This document shows positions 28,961-38,650 of a stretch of 49,308 nucleotides of DNA, piece by piece. Each line of letters opens with the position of its first letter. Positions within the stretch are counted from its first letter, which is position 1. The stretch is from Gammaproteobacteria bacterium (lineage in GTDB: Bacteria; Pseudomonadota; Gammaproteobacteria; Burkholderiales; Rhodocyclaceae). The notes under the pieces are model-generated. The model saw only the letters and a program-made list of their open reading frames with translations, searched no databases and was not told the origin of the DNA. The translations under genes and the position numbers were made by a program. The DNA lies in assembly GCA_029289235.1 (NCBI GenBank), contig JARFTZ010000043.1, forward strand, positions 1 through 49,308, in the 5' to 3' direction.

Positions 28961-29941
28961 TTACTGCATGTTGGCGATCGAATCGAAGGTGCCCTTGCCC
29001 CACTTGGCCTCGAACTTGGCCGGGACGACGGCCAGCGTGGCCTTGCGGAAGCTGTCCACGTCGGGCTGGATGATCGTCACGCCGGCGGCCTTGAACTCGT
29101 CGAGGAGGGCGACTTCCTGCTTCTTGATCTCGCCATCGGCCCAGGCCATGTGCGTCTTCAGCACGTCCTCGACGATCTTGCGGTCGGCGGCGGGAACCTT
29201 CTGCCAGAACGCCTCGTTAACCACCACCAGGCGCGGCGTCATGATGTGACCGGTGAGGACGATGTACTTCTGCACCTCGTGGAACTTGCCGGACTTGATC
29301 GTCGGCAGCGGGTTTTCCTGCCCGTCGACGGTGCCGGTCTTCAGCGCGAGATACAGTTCGTTGAAGTTCATCGGCGTCGGCTTGGCGCCCCAGGCCTCGG
29401 CCATTGCCTTGAACACGTCGTTCTCCGGTACGCGGACTTTCAGCCCCTTGGCGTCGTCGACTGTCTTGATCGGGCGGTTGGAGGTGGTGAGATGGCGCGT
29501 GCCGTAATAGACCGCGCCGAGAATGCGCATGCCGCGGGCCTTGATCAGCTGTTCGTTGTATTTTTCCAGCAGTGGGCCGTTCAGTGCCTTGATCAGATGC
29601 TCCGGGCTTTTCCAGATGAACGGGGCTTCGGTGACCGAAATCGACGGAATCCAGGCGCCGAAGTTGGCGGCGCCCTCGGTGACGAGCTGCTGGGTGCCGT
29701 TCGATACGGCCTCGATCATGTCGCGCGAGCTGCCCATCTGCCCGTTCGGGAAGCCCTGGATGTCGATGCGGCCGTTGGTTTTCGCCTTCACCTCGGCGGC
29801 GACGCGCTCGATCATCATCACCTGCGGATGACCGCCGGCGACAACGTCGCCCCAGCGCATGACCATCGGCTGTTGCGCCGAGGCGGAACCGATCAGGGCC
29901 AGGCCGGCCAGAACGGCAAGGCAATGTATTTTCTTCAGCAT
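28961..29941 (-). CDS. dctP: TRAP transporter substrate-binding protein DctP
   Basis: 326-residue periplasmic receptor. The signal peptide MLKKIHCLAVLAGLALIGSASA (written through residue 20 as a hydrophobic core) ends at ASA. Conserved points are GRIDIQGFPNGQMG, KGLKVRVPENDVF with the carboxylate-binding Arg, and TGTVDGQENPL. A C4-dicarboxylate or related acid is likely, but the substrate cannot be fixed. A promoter and operator-like palindrome lie upstream at 29979-30031. Confidence 0.95.
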   Translation of the reverse strand: MLKKIHCLAVLAGLALIGSASAQQPMVMRWGDVVAGGHPQVMMIERVAAEVKAKTNGRIDIQGFPNGQMGSSRDMIEAVSNGTQQLVTEGAANFGAWIPSISVTEAPFIWKSPEHLIKALNGPLLEKYNEQLIKARGMRILGAVYYGTRHLTTSNRPIKTVDDAKGLKVRVPENDVFKAMAEAWGAKPTPMNFNELYLALKTGTVDGQENPLPTIKSGKFHEVQKYIVLTGHIMTPRLVVVNEAFWQKVPAADRKIVEDVLKTHMAWADGEIKKQEVALLDEFKAAGVTIIQPDVDSFRKATLAVVPAKFEAKWGKGTFDSIANMQ

Positions 29942-29978
29942 GATGGAACCTCTCCCGTCGTTGTTGTTGAACCTCCTA

Positions 29979-29994
29979 AGACAGTTTGCTGTCT
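29979..29994. promoter_or_regulatory. Operator-like palindrome at the dctP start site
   Basis: AGACAG, spacer TTTG, CTGTCT: a perfect six-base inverted repeat. It falls directly downstream of the start site (about 29997) implied by the dctP promoter, the place where a repressor would block transcription. No regulator gene is adjacent. Confidence 0.55.
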
Positions 29995-30003
29995 CGACTT
30001 AGC

Positions 30004-30031
30004 ACTATACCGGACGGAATGCCGGATGCAA
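30004..30031 (-). promoter_or_regulatory. Sigma-70 promoter of dctPQM
   Basis: Minus strand TTGCAT (30026-30031), 16-base spacer, TATAGT (30004-30009). Predicted start near 29997, leader about 55 bases. Confidence 0.55.
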
Positions 30032-30131
30032 GTTGGATTTACGATGGATGTTGATGTGCCGGCGTTGGTGGAAATTGTCTGACGGGTGGTGAGAAAGCCC
30101 CTCTTGCCTTATGAAAACAAAGGCTTTTTCC

Positions 30132-30160
30132 TTGACCGTGCCGATGAATTCCTCTACTCT
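30132..30160 (+). promoter_or_regulatory. Sigma-70 promoter of livK
   Basis: TTGACC (30132-30137), 17-base spacer, TACTCT (30155-30160). The start site would be near 30167, leaving a leader of about 42 bases with AAGGAGA before the livK ATG. Confidence 0.5.
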
Positions 30161-30208
30161 CGCCCGGTTCTCGCGAGATCAACCATTTCCTGGAAGGAGA
30201 CTGTCCTG

Positions 30209-31330
30209 ATGCAACAGAAGACTCTGGTCAAAATCGTCGCTGCCGCCTTTGCCGCCGCTGCGTTCGCGGTGCCTGCCCTGGCTGCCGATACCATCAAGAT
30301 CGGCCTGGCCGGTCCGCATACGGGTGATCTCGCCCCGTACGGCCTGCCGAGCAAGGATGCCGCCGAAATGGTCGTCGCCGAGGTCAACGCCAAGGGCGGG
30401 ATCAACGGCAAGAAAGTCGAACTGATGGTCGCCGACGATCAGTGCAAGCCGGAAATCGCCACCAACGTGGCGACCAAGCTGGTCTCGGAAGGCGTTAACA
30501 TCGTCATCGGCCACGTCTGTTCCGGCGCCACCAAGGCGGCCCTCGGCATCTACAAGGACGCCAAGATCATCGCCATCAGCCCGTCGGCGACCAACCCGCC
30601 GCTGACCAAGGGCGGCGAGTACCCGAACTTCTACCGCACCATCGCTCCGGACGACGAGCAGGCCAAGCTGGCCGCGTCGTTCGTCGTCGAAAAGCTCGGC
30701 GCCAAGAAGGTTGCCGTGCTGCACGACAAGGGCGATTACGGCAAGGGCTTCGCCGACTTCTCCAAGGAAGCGATCGAGAAGGGTGGTAAGGCCAAGGTCG
30801 TCATGTACGAGGGCATCCAGCCCGGCGCCATGGATTATTCGGCGGTGATCCAGAAGCTGAACAAGGAAAAGGCCGATGCGATCATCTTCGGCGGCTATCA
30901 CCCGGAGGCGTCAAAGCTGCTGTCGCAGATGAACAAGAAACGGATCAAGATGCCTTTCGTCGGACCTGACGGCATCAAGGGCGACGGTTTCCTGAAGATC
31001 GCCGGCAAGGACGCCGAGGGCGTGTATGCCACCGGCCCGATGGATGTCACCAAGTACCCGCTCAACGCCAAGGCGCGTGCCGACTTCAAGGCCAAGTACG
31101 GCAAGGAGCCGGGTACCTTCTTCGATCAGGCATACGCTGCGACGCTGGCGGTGATGAACGCCGTCAAGGTTGCCGGTGGCACCGACTACGAGGCGGTGGG
31201 CAAGGCGCTGAAGAGCAGCGAAGTGGAAACCACCGTCGGCAAGATCAAGTTCGACGCCAAGGGCGATGCCGAAGGCGTCGGCTTCGCGGTGTATCAGGTC
31301 AAGAACGGCGCCTTCGGCGAGGTCAAGTAG
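30209..31330 (+). CDS. livK: Branched-chain amino acid ABC transporter substrate-binding protein
   Basis: 373-residue periplasmic binding protein of the LivJ/LivK type. A signal peptide with a long Ala-rich core ends at PALA near residue 26. The mature start DTIKIGLAGPHTGDLAPYG and later HVCSGATKAALGIYKD, ISPSATNPPL are typical leucine/isoleucine/valine-binding features. The ATG at 30209 with AAGGAGA eight bases upstream is preferred over an open frame from 30086. Followed by a strong terminator at 31351-31387, then livHMGF. The ligand could also be another amino acid or amide. Confidence 0.95.
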   Translation: MQQKTLVKIVAAAFAAAAFAVPALAADTIKIGLAGPHTGDLAPYGLPSKDAAEMVVAEVNAKGGINGKKVELMVADDQCKPEIATNVATKLVSEGVNIVIGHVCSGATKAALGIYKDAKIIAISPSATNPPLTKGGEYPNFYRTIAPDDEQAKLAASFVVEKLGAKKVAVLHDKGDYGKGFADFSKEAIEKGGKAKVVMYEGIQPGAMDYSAVIQKLNKEKADAIIFGGYHPEASKLLSQMNKKRIKMPFVGPDGIKGDGFLKIAGKDAEGVYATGPMDVTKYPLNAKARADFKAKYGKEPGTFFDQAYAATLAVMNAVKVAGGTDYEAVGKALKSSEVETTVGKIKFDAKGDAEGVGFAVYQVKNGAFGEVK

Positions 31331-31350
31331 GGTTCTCTGACCGACAGGCA

Positions 31351-31387
31351 AAACCGGGAGGGGGCGTTGTCCCCCTCCCGGTTTTTT
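31351..31387 (+). terminator. Strong intrinsic terminator between livK and livH
   Basis: AAACCGGGAGGGGG, loop CGTTGT, CCCCCTCCCGGTTT: a perfect 14-pair stem running into a T-tract. It should end most livK transcripts, with read-through feeding livHMGF at a lower level. Confidence 0.85.
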
Positions 31388-31415
31388 GGGTTTACGCTTC
31401 GAAGGCGGGTTTTTC

Positions 31416-32324
31416 ATGGATTTTGAGTATCTGTTCCAGCTGCTGTGCGGCGGGCTGGTCAAGGGCAGCATCTACGCCCTGATCGCTCTGGGCTACACGA
31501 TGGTCTACGGGATCATCCAGCTGATCAATTTCGCGCACGGCGAGGTCTATATGATTGGTGCCTTCGTCGCGCTGATCATCTCCGGGGTGGCGACGCTGAG
31601 CGGCTACAGCGGTCTGTCGGTACTGATCGTTGCCGCGGTGGTCGCGGCGATCTATGCGGCGGCTTACGGTTTCACCCTGGAAAAGATCGCCTATCGCCCC
31701 TTGCGCGGGGCTCCGCGGCTGTCGCCGCTGATCAGCGCCATCGGCGCCTCGATTTTCCTGATGAACTACGTGCAACTGGCGCAAACGCCGGACTTCCTGC
31801 CGTTCCCCGAACTCGTTCCCGAGTTCGAGTTCATGGAGCCGCTGCTGCAGTATGTCAGTTCGGTCGACATGGTGATTCTCGTCATGACGGCGCTGACCAT
31901 GGTCGCGCTGACGGTGTTGATCAAATACACCAAGATCGGCAAGGCGATGCGCGCCACGCAGCAGGATCAGGTGATGGCGCGGCTGGTCGGCATCAACGTT
32001 GACCGGGTCATCTCGGCGACGTTCGTCATCGGCTCGGTGCTGGCGGCGATCGGCGGCGTCCTGATCGCCTCGCGTACCGGCCAGATCAACAGCGCCATCG
32101 GCTTCATGGCCGGGATCAAGGCCTTCACCGCCGCTGTGCTCGGCGGCATCGGCAACATCCCCGGCGCGGTGCTCGGCGGCCTGGTTCTCGGCGTTGCCGA
32201 GACGCTGGGCGCCGGCTATATCTCCAGCGCCTACGAGGACGTTTTTGCCTTCGGCCTGCTGGTCCTGATCCTCATCCTGCGCCCCGCCGGCCTGCTCGGC
32301 AAGGCGGTCAAGCAGAAGGTGTAA
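31416..32324 (+). CDS. livH: Branched-chain amino acid ABC transporter permease LivH
   Basis: 302-residue inner-membrane permease. Family signatures: GLVKGSIYALIALGYTMVYG near the start, INFAHGEVYMIGAF, and GGIGNIPGAVLGGLVLGVAE. Eight or so hydrophobic helices. The ATG at 31416 (MDFEYLFQ) is used. It follows the terminator by about 30 bases and ends four bases before livM. Confidence 0.95.
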   Translation: MDFEYLFQLLCGGLVKGSIYALIALGYTMVYGIIQLINFAHGEVYMIGAFVALIISGVATLSGYSGLSVLIVAAVVAAIYAAAYGFTLEKIAYRPLRGAPRLSPLISAIGASIFLMNYVQLAQTPDFLPFPELVPEFEFMEPLLQYVSSVDMVILVMTALTMVALTVLIKYTKIGKAMRATQQDQVMARLVGINVDRVISATFVIGSVLAAIGGVLIASRTGQINSAIGFMAGIKAFTAAVLGGIGNIPGAVLGGLVLGVAETLGAGYISSAYEDVFAFGLLVLILILRPAGLLGKAVKQKV

Positions 32325-32328
32325 TGTC

Positions 32329-33559
<1,231 letters not shown>

Positions 33560-33573
<14 letters not shown>

Positions 33574-34366
33574 CGAACGCAAGAAGCTGCTGGAGGTCAG
33601 CGGGCTGACGATGGACTTCGGTGGCCTGCGCGCCATCGACAACGTCGGCCTCGACATCTTCGAAGGCGAGATCGTCGCCCTGATCGGGCCGAACGGCGCT
33701 GGCAAGACGACCTTCTTCAACTGCGTCACCGGCATCTACGAACCCACCCAAGGCGACGTGAAGATCCACCCGCCCGGCGGCGCGACGCGGCGCATCAACG
33801 GCATGAAGCCGAACCGCATCACCGCGCTCGGCATGGCGCGTACCTTCCAGAACATCCGCCTGTTTCCGGCGATGACCGTGCTGGAAAACGTGATGATCGG
33901 CCGCCACTGCCGCACCCATACCGGCATCGTCCGGGCGATCCTCGGCGGCGCCGCGACCGCGCGCGAGGAAAAGGAGTCGGTGGACAAGAGCTACCAGCTG
34001 CTGAAGAAAGTCGGGCTGGCGGAGGTGGCCGACGAGTTCTCGCGCAACCTTTCCTACGGCGCGCAGCGCCGCCTGGAAATCGCCCGCGCGCTGGCCACCG
34101 ACCCGTTCCTGCTGTTGCTCGACGAGCCGGCAGCCGGGATGAACCCGCAGGAAACGCACGAACTCGACGCGCTGATCACGCGCATCCGCGACGAGGAAAA
34201 GGTGGCGATCCTGCTCATCGAACACGACATGAAACTGGTGATGAACATCTCCGACCGCATCTACGTGATGGAGTACGGCAAGGAAATCGCGCAGGGAACG
34301 CCGCAGCAAATCAAGGAAAACCCGAAGGTGATCGAGGCCTATCTCGGCGAGGAAGCCCATGCTTGA
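33560..34366 (+). CDS. livG: Branched-chain amino acid ABC transporter ATPase LivG
   Basis: 268 residues. Walker A GPNGAGKT (43-50); the family-specific RTFQNIRLFPAMTVLENVMIG; signature LSYGAQRRLEIARAL, a variant of LSGGQ typical of LivG; Walker B LLLLDEPAAGMNP. C-terminal extension EIAQGTPQQIKENPKVIEAYLG is also typical. Overlaps livM by 14 and livF by eight bases. Confidence 0.96.
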
Positions 34367-35066
34367 ACTCCGCAACATCCAGACCTACTACGGCAACATC
34401 CAGGCACTGAAGAACGTCTCGCTGACCATCAACGAAGGCGAGATCGTCACCCTGATCGGCGCCAACGGCGCCGGCAAGAGTACCACGCTGATGTCGATCT
34501 GCGGCGTCAACCCGCCGCGCCACGGGGAAATCCTCTTTCGCGGGCAACCGGTTCACCGCCTCAGCGCGGAAGCCATCGTCACCCTCGGCATTTGCCAGGT
34601 GCCGGAAGGGCGGCACATCTTCCCGCAGATGAGCGTGCTCGAAAACCTCGAGATGGGCGCCTACCTGCGCAACGACAAGACCGGTATCAAGGCCGACATC
34701 GAGCAGGTGTTCGGGCGCTTCCCGATCCTCGAAAAACGCCGCAACCAGGCCGGCGGCACGCTCTCCGGCGGCGAACAGCAGATGCTCGCCATCTCCCGCG
34801 CCCTGCTTGCCCGCCCGTCGCTGCTGCTGCTCGACGAACCGTCGCTCGGCCTCGCGCCGTTGATCATCAAGCAGATCTTCGAGATCATCAAACAGATCAA
34901 CGCCGAGAACAACACCACGGTCTTCCTCGTCGAACAGAACGCCAACCAGGCGCTGAAGATCGCCCACCGCGGCTACGTGATGGAAAACGGCGCGATCACG
35001 CTGGAGGACAAGGCCGAGAACCTGCTGAGCAACGAAGAGGTGAAGAAGGCCTACCTCGGCATGTGA
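34359..35066 (+). CDS. livF: Branched-chain amino acid ABC transporter ATPase LivF
   Basis: 235 residues, partner of LivG. Walker A GANGAGKS (34-41); VPEGRHIFPQMSVLENLEMG; signature TLSGGEQQMLAISRALLARP; Walker B LLLLDEPSLGLAP; closing VKKAYLGM. Last gene of the liv operon. The following 150 bases to the porin show no clear terminator. Confidence 0.96.
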   Translation: MLELRNIQTYYGNIQALKNVSLTINEGEIVTLIGANGAGKSTTLMSICGVNPPRHGEILFRGQPVHRLSAEAIVTLGICQVPEGRHIFPQMSVLENLEMGAYLRNDKTGIKADIEQVFGRFPILEKRRNQAGGTLSGGEQQMLAISRALLARPSLLLLDEPSLGLAPLIIKQIFEIIKQINAENNTTVFLVEQNANQALKIAHRGYVMENGAITLEDKAENLLSNEEVKKAYLGM

Positions 35067-35217
35067 CACGTGGCGCCAGCGGCAATCTCACATTTTTTCC
35101 GTACATTGCGATTTTGCTAAACGCGTGCCAGTCAAGAAGACAAGATGCACCGTTTTTTCTCGACTGTACGCACAACGCGACACAGCATCGTATTTATCAA
35201 CATTAGGGAGACCAACC

Positions 35218-36210
35218 ATGATCAAGAAACTGCTTCCTGCCGCCGCGCTGCTTGTCGCGGTCGGCTCTGTCCATGCCGAAACCGAACTGAGCGTCTACGG
35301 CCTGGTTGACGTCAGCTACGGAAAAAACATGGCTGACGACGCCAACGGCACGAATCCGCGCTGGCATTCCGGCGGTGACGATGGCGGCGACGGCGGCGGC
35401 GGACAGGGCAACTCTACGACACGTTTCGGCATCAAGGGCGGCCTCGACGTCGGCAACGGACTGCGCGCCAACTTCAATCTGGAATCTGCTGAAATCGACC
35501 ACAAGCTCAGGCTCGGCCATAACTCCAAGACGCTGTTTGCCCGTCAGGCGTGGGGCGGCCTTTCGGGCGGCTTCGGCGAAGTCCGTTTCGGCCGGCAGGA
35601 TTCGGTTCCGTTCCAGGCCATGGGTGTGTACGACTTCAACGGTCAGGCCAACACGGTTTCGGCATTGGCCAACGCTGGCGTCGCATCCTGGGGACGCGGA
35701 CGCCAGACGCAATCCCTGCAATACATTTCGCCGACCGTGAATGGCTTCAAGGCCCACCTGGGGGTCGCCGCCAGGGAAGATGGCGTGGATGATGCCAAGG
35801 CAGCGAGTTCGGGGGCGCTGACCTACGCTGCAGGCAAGTTCTCTGTGAGCGTGGCGGCGGAAAGCCGGCGCACCCATGGTGGAGAAAGTTTCACCGGCAT
35901 CGCGGGCAGCTACGATTTCGGTTTCGTCAAGGTTATGTCCGGCTACTCCAAAGGCTTTTACGGGACGAAGGGCAAGGGTCCCAGCGTCGGTTTCGTCGCA
36001 CCCGTGGCCGGTTTCAATGTCGGCATGCACTATGGGAAGAACAACGAGACCAAGGTTGATGCGACCGAGTTCTTCGTCAACCGCGAAATCTTCAAGAATA
36101 CCTACGCCTACCTTGATTATGGCCACCTGGACAACCACAATGCCCCGTCCAACAAGGCCTACGCCTTGGGCGTGATTTACGTATTCGATCTCGCCATCCT
36201 GGGACATTGA
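35218..36210 (+). CDS. General (gram-negative type) porin
   Basis: 330-residue outer-membrane trimeric porin. Signal peptide ending SVHA at residue 20, then ETELSVYGLVDVSYG, the usual first strand. The Gly/Asp-rich stretch SGGDDGGDGGGGQGN (about 42-56) lies in the first external loop. Typical later features are TRFGIKGGLDVGNGLRANF and FARQAWGGLSGGFGEVRFGRQ. The last strand YALGVIYVF should end at Phe as the BAM recognition signal, but seven more residues (DLAILGH) follow. TTAGGGAG ahead of the ATG at 35218. The substrate range is not predictable. Confidence 0.93.
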   Translation: MIKKLLPAAALLVAVGSVHAETELSVYGLVDVSYGKNMADDANGTNPRWHSGGDDGGDGGGGQGNSTTRFGIKGGLDVGNGLRANFNLESAEIDHKLRLGHNSKTLFARQAWGGLSGGFGEVRFGRQDSVPFQAMGVYDFNGQANTVSALANAGVASWGRGRQTQSLQYISPTVNGFKAHLGVAAREDGVDDAKAASSGALTYAAGKFSVSVAAESRRTHGGESFTGIAGSYDFGFVKVMSGYSKGFYGTKGKGPSVGFVAPVAGFNVGMHYGKNNETKVDATEFFVNREIFKNTYAYLDYGHLDNHNAPSNKAYALGVIYVFDLAILGH

Positions 36211-36301
36211 TCACGCAAAGTCAGCATTCACATCGCGCCGCACGTACGTCTTGCGCCCCTCTGGGCCAGGGGGCCAATGGCATATCCCTGTGAGGTAAGC
36301 G

Positions 36302-36913
36302 CTACTGCCCGAAGTACCGCCCCGGCCGGTGATTGACGATCAGCACCAGATTCATCACCAGCGCGCCGAGGATCGACAGGGCGGCGCGGCGCGGGTCGGT
36401 GATGACGAAGGCGGCGCAGACGATGGCGACGTCGGTGGCCATCAGCAGCTTGCCGGCGCTCCAGCCGTGGCGCTTCTGCATGAAGATCGCCAGGATGCCG
36501 ATGCCGCCGAGGCTGGCCTGGTGGCGGATCAGGATCAGCATCCCCGCGCCGGCGAGCAGGCCGGCCAGGGTGGCCGAGAAGGCGGGTTCGATGGACGCGA
36601 TGGCGAACCAGCGCGGCAGCATCTCGCTGAAGACAGACAACATGAATACGGCGCCGAAGGTCTTGAGCGTGAAGGTCTTGCCAAGCGCCCGCAGGCCGAG
36701 GGCGTAGAACGGAATGTTCAGCAGGAAGTAGAGCGGACCGTAGGACCAGCCGCTGGCGTAGTGGGCGAGGAAGGTCAGCCCCGGCGTGCCGCCGGTCACC
36801 AGGCCTGAAAAACGGAAGAAGTTGACCGCCAGGGCGACCAGCAAGGTGCCCGTCAGGAGGGCCATAAAATCCTCGAACGGGCTGTGTTTCGCTTCCTTGC
36901 GCATGTTCAGCAT
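36302..36913 (-). CDS. YitT family membrane protein
   Basis: 203-residue polytopic protein with about five helices, DUF161/YitT family without the usual C-terminal cytosolic domain. Characteristic segments: FFRFSGLVTGGTPGLTFLAHY near 38-58, LYFLLNIPFYALGLRALGK and HQASLGGIGILAIFMQ. The ATG at 36913 has AAGGA seven to eight bases upstream. Function unknown. Convergent with the porin (91 bases) and divergent from ubiB. Confidence 0.88.
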   Translation of the reverse strand: MLNMRKEAKHSPFEDFMALLTGTLLVALAVNFFRFSGLVTGGTPGLTFLAHYASGWSYGPLYFLLNIPFYALGLRALGKTFTLKTFGAVFMLSVFSEMLPRWFAIASIEPAFSATLAGLLAGAGMLILIRHQASLGGIGILAIFMQKRHGWSAGKLLMATDVAIVCAAFVITDPRRAALSILGALVMNLVLIVNHRPGRYFGQ

Positions 36914-37039
36914 GTCCTTTTTCCTTCGTGAGGGCGCGAAGGGTAATGGAGGTTCGGCGGCGGCGCAACGACGCATCGTTCACGGGTAAGGCGGCGATTC
37001 GGGATAAACTCTCGGCTTTGCGTCCCGGGTCGTTTCCCC

Positions 37040-38572
37040 ATGCGTCTTTTCCGCCTCGCCAAGATCTTCAGCGTTGCCCGTCGCCACGGCATCGACGAGA
37101 TGATCGTCGAACACGAGCCGACCGGCCGCCTGGCGGCGCTGTGTCGCGCCTTGCATCTCTGGCGGCGCAACGGCGAGCCGGACGCCGTGCGCCTGCGCCG
37201 CTTTCTGGAAGACCTGGGGCCGATCTTCGTCAAGTTCGGGCAGGTGCTGTCGACGCGCCGCGATCTGCTGCCGGTCGATATTGCCGACGAACTGGCCAAG
37301 CTGCAGGACCGGGTGCCACCGTTTCACGTGGAACAAGTGCACGCGCAGATCGAGGCGGCCTATGGACGGCCGGCCAGCGAAGTGTTTGCCGAGTTCGACG
37401 AGACGCCGGTGGCCAGCGCGTCGGTGGCCCAGGTTCACTTCGCCCGCCTGCATCCCGAAAACGGCGGTCAAGAGGTGGCGGTCAAGATCCTGCGTCCGGG
37501 GATGGAAGGCGTCATTGCTCACGACATCGCCTTGCTCGAGACGGCCGCTGGCGTGCTGGAACGCTTCTGGAGCGACGGTAGGCGCCTGAAGCCGCGCGAA
37601 GTTGTCGCCGAGTTCGCCAAATACCTTTACGACGAACTCGACCTGATGCGCGAGGCGGCCAATGCCTCGCAACTGCGGCGCAACTTCAAGGATTCGAAAT
37701 TGCTGCTGGTGCCCGAGGTCTATTGGGATTTCTGCACGACCACGGTGATGGTCATGGACCGCATGCACGGCATCCCGATCAGCCACACCAAGGCGCTGCT
37801 CGCGGCGGGCATCGACCTGACCGAACTGTCGAAGGCCGGTGTGGAGATCTTCTTCACGCAGGTTTTCCGCGACGGCTTTTTCCACGCCGACATGCACCCC
37901 GGCAACATCTTCGTCGCGCTCGATGGGGCGAATCGTGGCAAGTACATCGCCCTCGATTTCGGTATCGTCGGCACGTTGACCGACGTCGACAAGAACTATC
38001 TGGCGCAGAATTTCCTGGCCTTCTTCCGCCGCGATTACAAGAGCGTGGCGACCGCGCACGTCGAGGCCGGCTGGGCGCCGCCGGACACCCGCGTCGACGA
38101 GTTCGAGGCGGCGATCCGCGCCGTCTGCGAGCCGATCTTCGACCGGCCATTGCACGAGATTTCCTTCGGCAAGGTGCTGCTGCGCCTGTTCCAGACCTCG
38201 CGCCGCTTCAATGTCGAGATCCAGCCGCAACTCGTCATGCTGCAGAAGACGCTGCTCAACGTCGAAGGGCTCGGTCGGCAGCTCGACCCGAACCTCGATC
38301 TCTGGAAGACTGCCAAACCTTTCCTCGAGCGCTGGATGAGCGAGCAGCTCGGCTGGCGGGCGATGCTGCGCGGGATGCAGGACGAGGCGCCGAATTGGGC
38401 GCGTACCCTGCCGCAGTTGCCGCGGCTCGTGCATCGGGCGCTGAAACGCGAAAAGACGGTGGACCTCGCGCCGGTTCTCGCCGAGTTGAACGCCACGCAG
38501 CGGCGCCAGAATCGTCTTCTGGCGTTGATTGCCGTCCTGCTGCTGCTTTCGCTGCTCCTTCATTATCTGTAA
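37040..38572 (+). CDS. ubiB: Ubiquinone biosynthesis atypical kinase/ATPase UbiB
   Basis: 510-residue membrane-bound ABC1/ADCK-family protein required for ubiquinone synthesis. The family KxGQ motif is KFGQ (65-68) in [18 protein letters not shown]. The catalytic parts are VAVK (146-149), HADMHPGN (282-289) and DFG (306-308). Two closely spaced C-terminal hydrophobic stretches ([18 protein letters not shown]) anchor it. It stands apart from the other ubi genes of the window. A 12-base-arm hairpin follows at 38584-38616. Confidence 0.96.
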   Translation: MRLFRLAKIFSVARRHGIDEMIVEHEPTGRLAALCRALHLWRRNGEPDAVRLRRFLEDLGPIFVKFGQVLSTRRDLLPVDIADELAKLQDRVPPFHVEQVHAQIEAAYGRPASEVFAEFDETPVASASVAQVHFARLHPENGGQEVAVKILRPGMEGVIAHDIALLETAAGVLERFWSDGRRLKPREVVAEFAKYLYDELDLMREAANASQLRRNFKDSKLLLVPEVYWDFCTTTVMVMDRMHGIPISHTKALLAAGIDLTELSKAGVEIFFTQVFRDGFFHADMHPGNIFVALDGANRGKYIALDFGIVGTLTDVDKNYLAQNFLAFFRRDYKSVATAHVEAGWAPPDTRVDEFEAAIRAVCEPIFDRPLHEISFGKVLLRLFQTSRRFNVEIQPQLVMLQKTLLNVEGLGRQLDPNLDLWKTAKPFLERWMSEQLGWRAMLRGMQDEAPNWARTLPQLPRLVHRALKREKTVDLAPVLAELNATQRRQNRLLALIAVLLLLSLLLHYL

Positions 38573-38583
38573 AAGCCGATTCT

Positions 38584-38616
38584 GGCGCCGGCCGGGCGAT
38601 GTTTCCGGCCGGCGCC
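38584..38616 (+). terminator. GC-rich hairpin after ubiB
   Basis: GGCGCCGGCCGG, loop of nine, CCGGCCGGCGCC: perfect 12-pair stem eleven bases after the ubiB stop. The following sequence GTATTTCATTTGTT is only moderately T-rich, so it may be a terminator of lower efficiency. Confidence 0.55.
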
Positions 38617-38650
38617 GTATTTCATTTGTTGTCGATCCTGTATTTCCGAG

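Noticed and set aside
28472-30082. 536-codon plus-strand frame opposite dctQ and dctP
   Set aside because: His/Asp/Arg-rich shadow; the minus-strand proteins are clear TRAP subunits.
30086-30208. N-terminal extension of the livK product
   Set aside because: It would place 41 residues before a perfect signal peptide and would swallow the predicted promoter; the ATG at 30209 has a good ribosome-binding site.
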